Assembly (NCBI GenBank): GCA_009829735.1
Contig: CM020618.1
Location: forward strand, 6,570,882 to 6,634,881
DNA length: 64,000 nucleotides
Origin: Pyropia yezoensis
Taxonomy: Eukaryota > Rhodophyta > Bangiophyceae > Bangiales > Bangiaceae
Direction of reading: 5' to 3'
This document shows, piece after piece, positions 11,400-22,066 of this stretch. The notes under the pieces were generated by a model that was not told the DNA's origin, made no database searches, and saw only the letters and a list, made by a program, of their open reading frames with translations. Each line of letters begins with the position of its first letter. The first letter of the stretch is position 1. The position numbers were made by a program, and so were the translations under genes.

Positions 11400-13031
11400 C
11401 CACTCCGCCCAGGCGCGACGACAGGCTGCTCCGGCTGGGCCGCACCCCATGAGGGTGGGGATGGCCGCTCCCCCCCCCCCCCCCCCCGGGCCGGCAGCGG
11501 GGCGGCCGCGCCCCCCCCCGCGGCGGGGGCGACGCCAATGCTCGGCGACGAGCTCGACGCCGCCCCGCCCTCCCCGCCGCCGCCCCCGCCGCCGCGGTCG
11601 CCGCCGCCAGTGCTGCCGCCCATCAGCGAGGACCCCCACCTCCCCCCCCCCCCCCCCCCATTCCCCCCCCCCCGCCGCCGCCGCCGCCGCCGGCCGCCGC
11701 TCCTCCTCCCCCCTCGCCCCCACCACCACCACCACCAGCCCCCCCCCGCCCCCGCCCCCCCCGCCGCCGCCGCCGCCGCTGCCGCTGCCGTCGCCCACCG
11801 CCAGCCGCGAGATGGTCCGTGACAGCCACCGCCGCACCGTCGCCGCCGGCCGCGGCCGGTGCACCAGCCGCACCCCCCGCCCGCTGCCGGGCGTCCGCGC
11901 CGCCGCCGCCGCCGCCGCCGCCGCTGCCGTCGCTGCCGTCGCTGCCGATGAGGACGATGGCGCCGACGCGCGGGCGGCGGCAGCGCCGCCGCCGCCGCCG
12001 CCGCCGCTGCCATCGCCCCGCGTCGTGGGGGGGGCGGGCGGCAGGGGCGTGGACGTGTGGCGGGGCGCCGTCGGGGGGGGCTCCCCAGAGCTGCCGCTGA
12101 CGCCCCGCCACCGCCGGCCGCCCCCCCCACCCCCCCCACCCCCACCCCCGCCCCCACCGCCGCCGCTGCCGCTGCCGGCGACGAGGAGGGGGTCCACCCA
12201 GCCCCCCGCCGCGGGTGGCGGCGACGCCGTCACCCACGGCCGGCTGCTGCGGGCTGGCGGCGCGGCTGCCGCAGCTGCCGCCGCCGTCGTTGCCGCCGCC
12301 ACCGCCGCCCCTCCCCCCCCCCCCCACCCCCACCCCCACCCCCACCCCCGCCACCGCTCCGGGCGGCTTCGGGCCGCGCCCGGCGGGGCGGGGATGGGAC
12401 AAACCCCCCCCTCCCCCCCCTCGGGGGCTCCCACCCCCCCCCCCCCCCTCCCAGCCGCCCCTCCAAGCTGCTGCCCGACCGCCGCGGCCGCGGGCGGAGC
12501 GGCGCCGCCGCCCCGCGGGGCGCAAAGACGCGGCGCGCCCGCGCGGACGCGCCCGCCGCGGCGGCCGCCACCGCCGCGCCCGCGGCGGTAGCCACCTCAA
12601 ACGACACGGTCGGCGGCGCAGAGCCGGCCGTCTGGAGCCGCCGCTGGGGGGGGGGGGGGCGCGTCGCTGGCGGCCCCATCGCCGCCGCCGCCGCCACCGC
12701 CGCCACCGCCACCGCCACCGCCACCGCCGCCACCACCACCGCTGCTGTCGCGGAAGCCGCTGCCACCGCTGCTGTCGCGGACGCCGCTGCCACTGCCACT
12801 ACCGCTGCCGCCGCCGCCGCTGCCATCGCCATGGAGGGGGCGGCCGCCGCCGCCGCCGACGGGCGTGCTCCGCCGCCGGCGGGCGGGGACAAAGGGGCCG
12901 CCGCCCCCGCCACCGCCGACCGCGCCGTCCTTGTCGTCATTGGCGCTGGTGGCATTGACGTTGGCGTCGCCGGCAGCGTCGCTGCGGCTGCTATGGCGGC
13001 TGCTGCGGCTGCTGCGGCCGCTGCTGCCACT

Positions 13032-13063
<32 letters not shown>

Positions 13064-13645
13064 TACCGCCCTCGTCCGCCCGCCGGGGCCCGCTGTCGGT
13101 GACCGGGTTGACCCCCCCCGTGGCGGTACCCCCCCCCTCCCTGTGGCTGGGCGTGCTGCTCACGCCACTCTCCGCCGCGCTCTCCTCCTCCTCCTCCTCC
13201 TCCTCCTCCTCCTCCTCACTCCCACTGGCCGGCCGAAAGACGTAGCCCAACGGGAGCCCCCCGCCCCCCCCAACCCGCCGCAGGGCGCCGGTCCCGCCCG
13301 CCCCTCCCCCCGCACCCGCGCCCCCCCCCCCCCGCCGCCGCCGCCCCCCCCCCCCCCGTGCTGCCGCCCCCGGTACTCCCCCCCCCCCCACGGCCACTGC
13401 GAACGCTGCTGCCGCTGCCGCCGCCGCCGCCGCCGCCGCTGCCACCACCGCCGCCGCCGCCACGGCGGCGGCCGCCGACGGGGCGGTCACTCTCCGAGCT
13501 GCTCGCCCTGCTCGGTGGGCGCCACCGCCCAAATGGGGAGGGGGGCGTCCGCCCGCGGCGCGTCGGGCTAATGCCCGCCCCCGACCGCGCGCCCGACAAT
13601 GAGGCGGGGGGGGTGATGAGCTCCCCACCGCCCCCACTGCCGCTT

Positions 13646-13685
<40 letters not shown>

Positions 13686-14493
13686 TCCCACCCCCACCGC
13701 CGCCGCCCACCCCCGACGGCCCCAGCAGCAGCAACCCCCCCCCCCCCAGGGGCAACCAGGCCAAGCGCGACGCCGAGGCCACCACCGCCCCCCCCCCCCC
13801 AACCCCCACCCCACCCCCCGCTCCTGGCCCAGCTCCCACCCCCGGCCCGCCGCCCCCCCCCCTCACGCCAGGGACGGCCGCCGCGCCCGCCCCCGCGTGG
13901 CGTGCAATGGGCGCCCGCAGGGCGGGCACCCGCGCGGGCGACGCCGGCGGGGACCCCGGCGGCGTCCGCAGCGGCGACCGGCCGGGGGTGAGGAGCGGCG
14001 ACGGCGGCAGCAGGCCGCCGCCACCGGCGGGCATGCCCCCGCGGGGGGGGGTGCGGATGGGCCGAAAGTAGCCGCGGGGGGGGAGGGGGCGGGCACCCGC
14101 CGCGCCGCCCCCCGCCGTGCCGCCCCCCGCTGCCGCTGCCGCCGCCGCCGCTGCTGCTGCTGCTGCTGCTGCTGCAGACGCCGCGGGGACCACTGGCGCC
14201 GCTGCTGCTGCCTCCTCCGCAGGGGATCCCACGCTCGGTTGGCCGAGGGCGCCCCCACCACCTCCACCCCCACCGCCGCCACCACCACCGCTACCGCCGC
14301 CGCCGCCACCGCCGCCGCCACTGCCGCCACTGCCGCCGCTGCCGCCGCCGACGGCACGGCCGCCCTCCCCGCTGGGGACGTCCCCTCCCCTCTGGCCGCT
14401 GCCGCCGCTGCCGCCGCTGCCGCGTCGGCTGCGGCCGCCGCCAACGCCTCTGCGGCTGCCGCCCGCGCCCCCGCCGGTGCTCCGCCGCGACAT
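11400..14493 (-). CDS. Large low-complexity protein gene, frame broken at homopolymers, partial
   Basis: A minus-strand ATG at 14493 has an excellent context (CCACCATG). From it one frame runs to 13216 with protein-like disordered sequence: MSRRSTGG, PAEEAAAAAPVVPAAS, GYFRPIRTPPRGG, LLTPGRSPLRTPPGSPP, ISPTRRGRTPPSPFGRW, ASSSESDRPVGG. A second frame (about 13320-12597) continues with GYVFRPASGS, an acidic Glu run, SSRSSRHSSRSD and DANVNATSANDDKDG. A third (about 12690-12400) has PPTVSFEVATAAG, and a fourth runs on to the gap. The frame changes fall among C/G runs of 9 or more, so mis-called homopolymers or unseen introns are the simplest cause. SP/TP and RS-like motifs suggest a nuclear or regulatory disordered protein (inference). 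No domain recognised; the 3' end is not found. Confidence 0.4.
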
Positions 14494-14534
14494 GGTGGAG
14501 AGCCGCCGCCGTCGCTGCCGCCGCCGCCGTCGCT

Positions 14535-14573
<39 letters not shown>

Positions 14574-16408
14574 CGCCGTCGCCGCCGCTGCTGCCAACGT
14601 CAGGAGGCGGCGGGGGGCGGGCGGTCCAGCTGCCACCGCCGCCGCCACTGCCAGCGTCCCCACCGGCACTCCCCCTTTGTCGTCCTCACCACCACCACCA
14701 CCAGCCACCACGGGGTGGGGCGGGGGGGGGGGGGGGGGAAGGGCGGGTGGCAGGCAGGCCCGCGGGGCGTGAGGTCTGGGTAGGCCCTTCCCCCCCCCCC
14801 CCCCCCCCCCGTCCGAAACCTCCTCCTCCTCCTCCTCCTCCTCTGCCCCACACCCCCCCTCCCAGAACCGGTTGCACCTCCTCCCGCTCCTCCCCTCTGC
14901 CCCTACAGCCCCACCTCCCAGTCTGCGCAGCGCGCGCCGCCCCGCGCTCTTCCCCGCCCAGACGCGGCGGGTGCCGTGTGCCGGCACGCCCGTCGCCCTG
15001 CCGGCCGGTGGCGTAGCCGTCTCTCTGGGACAGGACAGAGAGAGGTGGGGGGGGGGGGGGGGGGGGGGGGTGGGGGGCGAGGCGGCGTCCACCCACCGCC
15101 CGCCCCACCCGCCCGCCCCGCCCGCCCGCCCGCCCGCCCGCCCGCCCGCCCACACGCCCGGCCGGCGCCCGCCCACCCGCCCCGGAAACGGGGCTCGCGA
15201 GTGGCACCACCCCAGTGACCCCCCCCCCCCCACCACCACCACCACAGGACCACAGGGCCACAGACGACGCGCCGCCGGCCAGGCCGGGCGGCCCGCCTCT
15301 GTCCCTCCCCCTCGTCGCGCCGCCCCACACCGACGGCGGTGCGTGGACGTGTGGACGAGGCGTGGCGAAGAAGGGAGGGGTGGGGAAGAAGGGCGGCGCG
15401 GCGGGGGACGCGAGGCACCCCAGCCGGTCAGTGAGGCGGGGGTGGGATGAGGAAAGAGAAGAGAGAAGGGGGGGGGGGGGGGGGGGGGCGTGGGTGAGGA
15501 GCGGCAGGGGTGGGAGGAGGGGGGTGGATGAGGGGGGGCGGGAGGGGGGGGGGGGGGGGGGGGGGGGTGGGGGGTGGGTGAGGTGTGGTGTGTGTGGTGG
15601 GGTGGGATGATGCGGGTGGTGGCGAGCGGGGGGCGGGGGGGGGGGGGGGGGAAAGGCGGGGGGAAGGAGCGGTGCGGGGGGAGTGGGACAGGAGAGGTGT
15701 GGTGGAGGGAGGGGGAGGGGTGGGTGTGGGAAGAGGCGGCTGCGGGGGGGGGGGGGAGGGGAGGAGGTTGGCCGCAGGGACGCAGGCGCCCGCGCCGCCC
15801 GCGGGTCGCTCGTCCCCCCCTCCCCCCTTGCTGACCGGCGCCGACGACCAATACTGTCCTGCTCGCCCCCCCCCCCCCCCCCCCCCCCCTGCACCCACCC
15901 ACTCTGGGTGGGTGTAGGGAGCGAGTAGGCAAAGGGTGGCTCCCGCCGCGCGTGGCGGGCGGGCAGGCCGCGGGGCCGCCCACCCCCCCGCCCCCCCCCC
16001 CCGGCGGGACGGCCGGCCGGCCGGCGGGTCCCCCCCCCGGCCGGTGCGCGGGCGGCGGCAGCGTCGCGGCGGGCACCCGTCTGCCGGTGCGTCGCGGGGT
16101 GGGGCGGGGCAGCCGGGGGGGGGGGGGGGGGGGGGGGGGGGAGGGGGCGGTCACCACAGGGAAGGGAGGGGACAACCAGACGGGGACAGACCAAAAAAAA
16201 AAAAAAAAAAAAAAAGAGACAAGAGACGCCGCCGCAGGGGAAAAAAAAAAAGAAAAGGAGGTGCACCCAGAGCAATTCCCTCCCCCCCCCCCCCCCCCCC
16301 CCCACCCCACCTCCGTACACACCCACCCGGCAGCAAGCGGGGGGGGGGGGGGGAAGGAGGTCGTCTGTAGAGGGATGGGCGGCGACAGCGACAGCGACAG
16401 CGACGGCG

Positions 16409-16440
<32 letters not shown>

Positions 16441-18536
16441 AGGGGCAGCGGCAAGCGACGGCGGGGGTGTGGTCGGTCGTGCTTTGCGCGCTGCCACCGT
16501 CGCTCGCCGCCGTCGACCCAGCTGCTCGGCAGGGGGGGGGGGGGGGGGGGGGGGGAAGGGGGGGGAGCAGGCCTGCGCGGCACCCGCTCTGGCGCGCCCG
16601 CGCGCGCGCGCGCGCCCCCCCCCCCCCCGCCTCTCTCCCCCCCCGCTCTGCTCTGGCAGGAGCCGGTCGCGGCGGCGGCCGCGTGCACCGCCGCCCGGGG
16701 CGGCCGCCGAGCGGGGGGGGGGGCGTGCCCTGCCGGGCCAACGACTGGCCGACGGGGTGGGAGGGGGGGGGGGGGGGGGGCGGGCGGGGCGGGCGGGACG
16801 GGCGGGACGGGCGGGACGGGCGGGGCCGCCGAGGCCACTGCCGACGCCGCCGCCGAGCCGGCAGGCGTGACCCACAAAAACGGGTGTGGCGGGTGGGTGT
16901 GTGTGGGGGGGGGGGGGGAGGTTGGCTGGACGCTGGGCGCACGTGGCACAGGCCGCCAAGACCATCCTCCCCCCCCGCCCTCTCTGGGCGGGGGCGAGTG
17001 GGTGGGCCTCTCCCCCTCCCAACCAACCTCCCCCCCCCCCTCCCCCGCCTCCTTCAACACCAGGCCGGTGGTAGGGGGGGGGGCGATGCGAACGATCGGT
17101 GCACGGCCCCATCGGCGTCGCCAGCGTGTCCCAAACGCTCGCCCGTGGGGGGAGGGGCGGGGGGGGGGGGGGGGGGGTAGGGGGGGAGGAGGGGGGGGGA
17201 GGGGGGAGGTGCAGCCCTGTGCTAGGTATTTTATCGCTCCCGCGTGACTCATTGCCGGTGGGCGGGTGTTCAAAAACAAGGGGGGGGTGCGTATGGATGC
17301 CGCGTCCATAGCTTTGATACATAGACTTATACCTATCTACTGTACAGTACAGTACCGACCTCCTTTTTTCCGTTGAGATCCGCGGCGTCATGTCATGGGG
17401 TTTAGTCTGTGTAGCGCTCCCTGACAGTAGCACGCATCCACCCCCCACTGCCGGGGGGTCCCCCCTAGATACCCACCCCCCCCCACCCAGCAGGGAAGGG
17501 GACACCAGCAGGGCAAGCTATTTACCCCACGAAAGAATGCAAGAGACCGCCACCCAATGGCAGGCACGCAGGAGCCATAGCGCCCCGGGAGCCTCCCTCC
17601 CTCCTCCCGCCTCGGCGGTTGCAGGCGCGCGTCTGGGGCACGGTGGTGGGGAGGGGGGGGGGGCACTGGCGGGGCACAACGCCTGCCCTGTGGCACACGG
17701 TGGCACACTGGGGGGGGTGGAGCTGCGGGGGGGGGAGGAGGAGGGGGGGGGGGGGGGGGGGGGGGAGGCCCAAAAATAGGCCTCTGGCAGAGGACCCCAC
17801 CGGGGGGGGGGGGGGGGGGCAAAGGACCAACGGCGGGGGGGGGGCAGAGGGCAGATTGTGGGAGGGAGGGGGGGGGGGGGGAGGGGGGAGCAGCGTCTGG
17901 CAGCTGGCGTAGGCGGAAACAGGCTGCGCCGCCCGTTGCGTGGGGGGGGGGGGCGCGGCGCTCATGTCCGCGCCGCCATGCGTAAGCGACTGACGGCGGG
18001 GGGGGGGGGGGGGCGACGGGCGACGCGTCTTTGGTCCAATAGGTAGGTACAGTGTGAAGTGTATGGCATTGTATCTGGGGCGCCCAGGCCCAGCCGGCAA
18101 CCGTGTGGGTGCGTGTGCGGGCTACTTAGTGGGACGGACGGTCCGCGCGGCGGGTGCGCGGCCAGAGGGCATCCCCCGTGCCGGTGCGCAGACCGCCCCA
18201 CCGCGGGACAGGCGGAGCAGCGCGCGTCGTCGTGGGCGCCAAGGAGTCTAGTAGTGGGGCGGGGGGGGGAAGGGGGGGGATGAAAAGAGGGAGCAACACA
18301 CGGAAAAAAGGGAAGCGACGGGCGCGCACCGCGTCGCAGGAAGCGCCCCCCCCCCCCCCCCCCCCCCCCACCAACCCACGGGAGCGGAAGCCGCACACAC
18401 AACACACAAACCAAAAAAATAGCACCACGGAGACCAGAAAAAAATACAGACAACAGAAGAAAAGAACCAGCCACTCCCCCCCACTGTACATCCCCACGGG
18501 CGCGGCCGCCGCGGGGCGCGGCTCGGCAGAGGGGGG
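14494..18536. other. Homopolymer-dense region without a supported gene
   Basis: This contains many poly(G) or poly(C) runs of 15-25 bases (near 15050, 15470, 15550, 15870, 16120, 16285, 16530, 17170, 17750, 17860, 18350), a poly(A) run near 16193-16215, CCG and (CCCG)n repeats, and a GTACAGTAC element near 17345. Long open frames on both strands are only Pro/Gly/Arg runs and I reject them. The first 200 bases probably hold the leader of the gene starting at 14493. The last part is the 3' flank of the nicastrin gene. Confidence 0.6.
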
Positions 18537-21206
18537 TCATACGGCGCCGCCCTCGGCGCCACGGACGACCGAGGTGCCCTTGCCTTCCGACAGCGCCCAC
18601 GCAACCACCGCCGACAGGCCAATGGCGCCCGCGAGGACGCCCAGCCCCGCAAACAAGATGCCAATCGACAGCACAAACGCGTCTTCCGTCGCGCCGCACA
18701 CGCCCAGCGAGCTGTCCCAGTAGCTCTCGGTCCACGCGCCGTCGCCCACCGACGAGTTGTCGTCGCGCAGCACAAACGCCGACTGCGCCAGGTTCCTCGG
18801 CTCCAGCCCGTGGCCATACGCGTTGTGGGTGTACGCGTCGGCCGCGATGCACCGGTCGCGGACGCAGTGAAGGGCCTCCCGGTCCGCTTCGAGGGCGCCC
18901 GCGCACGTATCCACGTTGCACCGAACGGGTTCCCCCGTGGTGCCAGCGTACGCGGTGGCGTTGGCAAGGAAGAGACGCAGTAGACGCACCTTGGCAGCTT
19001 GCGACGGAGTAATCGACGACGCCCGCGTCGGCGGCACGTACGTGCCAGCATAGTTGGAAGGCGACACGGAGCGAGCCAGCTGATTCCGGATCGACTCGCC
19101 AAGGAAATCCGACGCCAGCTCGCAGTTGGTCCAGTTGCCGGTGAGGCACGTGAGAAGGCCGTTGATAGAGGTGGTCTGTACCCCATCCGCGGCTGTTTCT
19201 GCTAGCGTCAAGTACTCCTGGTTGGCCGCTAGGGCCGTCACCGCCGCAGCGCTCGTCTCGTTCGTGGAGGTATCCACGTCAAAGTAGGCCAGCGCAACGA
19301 GTGTGCGCACCAGCCCACGGGCGGCGAGCGAAATCGCCGCCGCCAGCGGTGCAGGGTCGGCTGGGAGGTTGCTCAGCTCCGAGTGAAAAAACTTGTCGCG
19401 GAAGCTGCCGTCGTAATCCACGAGTGAGACCACCTGCGGGGTGCCTAACGGGGAGGATGCCTCGGAGATGAAGGACTGGCCCGACGTAGGAGGATAGAGC
19501 GGCCACTCGGTCGACGACTCGGTGGCAAGGGCCACGTCGGACGGGCCCCCCGCAACGGGTGGCGCATCCACCTGGGAAAACGCGGAGAGTAGCAGCACGC
19601 GCAGACCCGACGAGTTTTGCGCCGCGTGGGCAAAGAAGGGGGGATCTTCCAGATCCGCCCCCGTCACGGGCCTGGGTGTCGCGTCGGCCGCCGCGCTGGC
19701 ATTGGCGGGCACGAGGGTGACGGGATCCCGCGCCTTGGCCGCGGAGCCCACCGGGCCCACATCTAGCACGTGGGTGAAGCGCGTGCTCGTGCGCACGTCC
19801 TCGTTCCCCTCCGACTGCCGCCGAAACGCCTGGAACTTGAGGGTGCTCATGTAGTGGGGCTTCTCACACACACCCGACCCCATGGACCCCGCGTCCTCCT
19901 CGTCCTCGCACTCAAACTTGATGATGTCGTTGAGGAAGCGGCGGGAGCCCGCAAACCCGTACGCCTCAGCATTGAGGCCCATAAAGACGGGCACCCGCAA
20001 CAACGCGCGCGTCCGGTTGGCCGCGACGACGGCGCCAAACGCTTCCGCCACCGCCAGCATCGTGACCAGGGCCGACACTTCCGCCGCGGCGCCGACCGCA
20101 CGCGAGTGGAAGAAGGCCGTCGAGTCCATTGGTGCAGACACCGCCACGTACGCCTCCGCGGGCGACGTCGGCCGTAGGCGCGTCGCAGACGCCCACACGC
20201 TCTGGCCACCGACGGGGAGGCAGGTGTTGTCCTCGAGGCAGTCGCTGACCGTCTGGTTGCACGCCCACATCTTGCCTTCGGACTGGACGACAAAGCGAGG
20301 GAACTGGTCTTCCAGCGTCCCCGACACGGCCGTGTTGTCGGGCGAGCCGGCACCGCCACTGCCGCCCCCGCCTGCGTCGCCCCCCGACGACGCCGGGCCG
20401 CCACGGAACCGCCGCGTCCGCAGCCGAATCACGTCCACCACGCTGGGGGGCAACAGGAAAATGTTAAAAGGGTAGTAGCGGCTGAGGAGGTCGAGGCCCT
20501 CTGGGTTCCACCCGTTTGGTACGTCTGAGCCGGTCAACGTCGCGTTGCGATTCGGCTCCGTGCTGGCCGGCGAGTACCGCTCCGGTGGCGAAGTGCCCGG
20601 CGCCTGCTCCCACGCAATCAGCACGGCGGCCACGTTCTTAGGGTTTGCCGCGAGCATCTCTAGCGCGGATTGGGTGTAGAGGAGGTTGGCGGGCAGCAGC
20701 ACCGCCCGCGGGCCCGCCTCCTCCACCTGCAAAAACGCGTTGAGGGACTCGTCCGAGTTGAGCTCCGCGACGGGCGCTGAGATGAGGTCCTCCCCGCACT
20801 GCGCACACCCAAACGACCCGTACTGGTTGAGCAACAGCACACACGGCTCGGCCGTCGGGAAGCACTGCCGCTGGAAGGGGAGGAGCTTGGCCAGCGCAGA
20901 GGAGCTGTCCACCCCGCCCGCGGGGGTGGGCGCCACCGCCACCGCCGCCACCACCACCGCTGCCGCCATCAGCAGCGCGGCGAGCGCACGGGGCTGGCTG
21001 CCCGTCCGCCGCTGCCGACGCCACCCACTGCCCACCCCAGCAGTCGTCGTCGTCGGCGGCGGCGGCGGCACACCCCCGCTCCACCTCACCCCACCCCACC
21101 CCCCTACCATCCGTATCCGTGGGCACTCTGGCAGGCGCCGCCACCGCAACCTCCCCCCCCCCGCTGCTCCCCTATGGCCATCCGGCGCTGCGGGCCAATC
21201 CGCCAT
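18537..21206 (-). CDS. Nicastrin-like protein (gamma-secretase subunit)
   Basis: Single exon, 889 residues from the ATG at 21206 (A at -3, G at +4). A hydrophobic stretch (ALLMAAAVVVAAVAVAP) near residues 75-95 acts as signal peptide or anchor; later ATGs at 21110 or 20969 are possible. The large luminal part has the nicastrin order: an N-terminal Cys-rich lobe (QCFPTAEPC, GCAQCGEDL), NPEGLDLLSRYYPF, MDSTAFFHSRAVGA, and NAEAYGFAGSRRFLNDI, which lines up with the conserved Glu and DYIGS region of nicastrin. One transmembrane helix (about 844-872) and a 17-residue cytosolic tail close it. In known complexes nicastrin gates substrate entry to presenilin in endomembranes. Several N-x-S/T sites fit a glycosylated lumenal domain. 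The family call is from pattern; other members of the M28-like fold are the alternative. Confidence 0.83.
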   Translation of the reverse strand: MADWPAAPDGHRGAAGGGRLRWRRLPECPRIRMVGGWGGVRWSGGVPPPPPTTTTAGVGSGWRRQRRTGSQPRALAALLMAAAVVVAAVAVAPTPAGGVDSSSALAKLLPFQRQCFPTAEPCVLLLNQYGSFGCAQCGEDLISAPVAELNSDESLNAFLQVEEAGPRAVLLPANLLYTQSALEMLAANPKNVAAVLIAWEQAPGTSPPERYSPASTEPNRNATLTGSDVPNGWNPEGLDLLSRYYPFNIFLLPPSVVDVIRLRTRRFRGGPASSGGDAGGGGSGGAGSPDNTAVSGTLEDQFPRFVVQSEGKMWACNQTVSDCLEDNTCLPVGGQSVWASATRLRPTSPAEAYVAVSAPMDSTAFFHSRAVGAAAEVSALVTMLAVAEAFGAVVAANRTRALLRVPVFMGLNAEAYGFAGSRRFLNDIIKFECEDEEDAGSMGSGVCEKPHYMSTLKFQAFRRQSEGNEDVRTSTRFTHVLDVGPVGSAAKARDPVTLVPANASAAADATPRPVTGADLEDPPFFAHAAQNSSGLRVLLLSAFSQVDAPPVAGGPSDVALATESSTEWPLYPPTSGQSFISEASSPLGTPQVVSLVDYDGSFRDKFFHSELSNLPADPAPLAAAISLAARGLVRTLVALAYFDVDTSTNETSAAAVTALAANQEYLTLAETAADGVQTTSINGLLTCLTGNWTNCELASDFLGESIRNQLARSVSPSNYAGTYVPPTRASSITPSQAAKVRLLRLFLANATAYAGTTGEPVRCNVDTCAGALEADREALHCVRDRCIAADAYTHNAYGHGLEPRNLAQSAFVLRDDNSSVGDGAWTESYWDSSLGVCGATEDAFVLSIGILFAGLGVLAGAIGLSAVVAWALSEGKGTSVVRGAEGGAV

Positions 21207-22066
21207 GATCAGCTGCTCCGCCTTGACACCCCCCCCCGACCTCACCCCTCAACCACCGCCGCCACCGCCGGCGCAGCGGCAGACGGGCTGCCGCGTGACA
21301 GAGCGGGCGGTCGGGCGCGCGCAGCAGCCGACGCACAGGCACGACAGTGACGGCCGTGGTCGCCACCACCCGGCCACGGCGGCCCCGCCTCAACCGCAAC
21401 CAACCGCGACAGCAATGACCCGGCAGCAGGCTGCGTCCGCGACGACCGTCACCGCGTCGACCGGTGGGTGTAGGAGAGGCAGGAGTAGTAGGAACAAAAA
21501 TGCAGGCACCCGCGGTCTTCGCGGCCTTCGCGGTGCACCGCCAGCCCCACCCAACTGCACAACGTCGGGTGCGACCGCGCCCCCCCCCACCCCCCCACCC
21601 CACGACCACGCGAAGCCCACGCGCAGCACCGCGCTGGAGAGGGACTCGCCGCGTCAAAACAGCGCTCGCGTGGCGGGCAGGGGAGAGGGCCCTCGCCCCC
21701 TCTCCACGAAGCGGCGAGTCGGGCGGGGATGCAGACACGGCCCACGGGCCCGCAGCGGGCGTGTCAGCAGGCAGGTTGCACGGCAAGCCGGCGGTGATTG
21801 TCCAGTCTCGTGATATTTCGCTGCAATCGACCGCCGAGTACTCGACGCAGCAATAGAAGTTTGCAAGTACTTGGTTGAACGGGTTCAAACGGTGAAGGCC
21901 AGTTCGAAAAAAGGCTCACCGCCCCCACCTTCACAACCTCCATCCCCCGCGCGCCTGTCCCCACGCCCGCCACTCGTCCCTCCCTGATGCACCCTCCCCC
22001 CGCCATCCCTGACCGTCGCTGGCCGCAACGCCTTGGCTCCCCCCTGTCCCTCCCCCCCCCACCACC
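21207..22066. other. Divergent promoter region
   Basis: About 860 bases between the minus-strand nicastrin start and the plus-strand Ala-rich gene. It is GC-rich, with CCG/ACC words and a T/A-richer patch near 21800-21910. No other gene seen. Confidence 0.45.

Noticed and set aside
15952-17247. Plus-strand 431-codon frame with a Lys run
   Set aside because: The Lys run comes from poly(A) and the rest from poly(G). No start context and no conserved block.
13863-17505. Minus-strand open frames of 1148 and 939 codons
   Set aside because: They consist of Pro, Gly, Arg, Ser and Phe runs made by homopolymers in any frame. No motif, no good start context and no normal-complexity core.
21870-21900. 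Possible tRNA B box (GGGTTCAAAC)
   Set aside because: No matching A box or acceptor stem could be paired around it.
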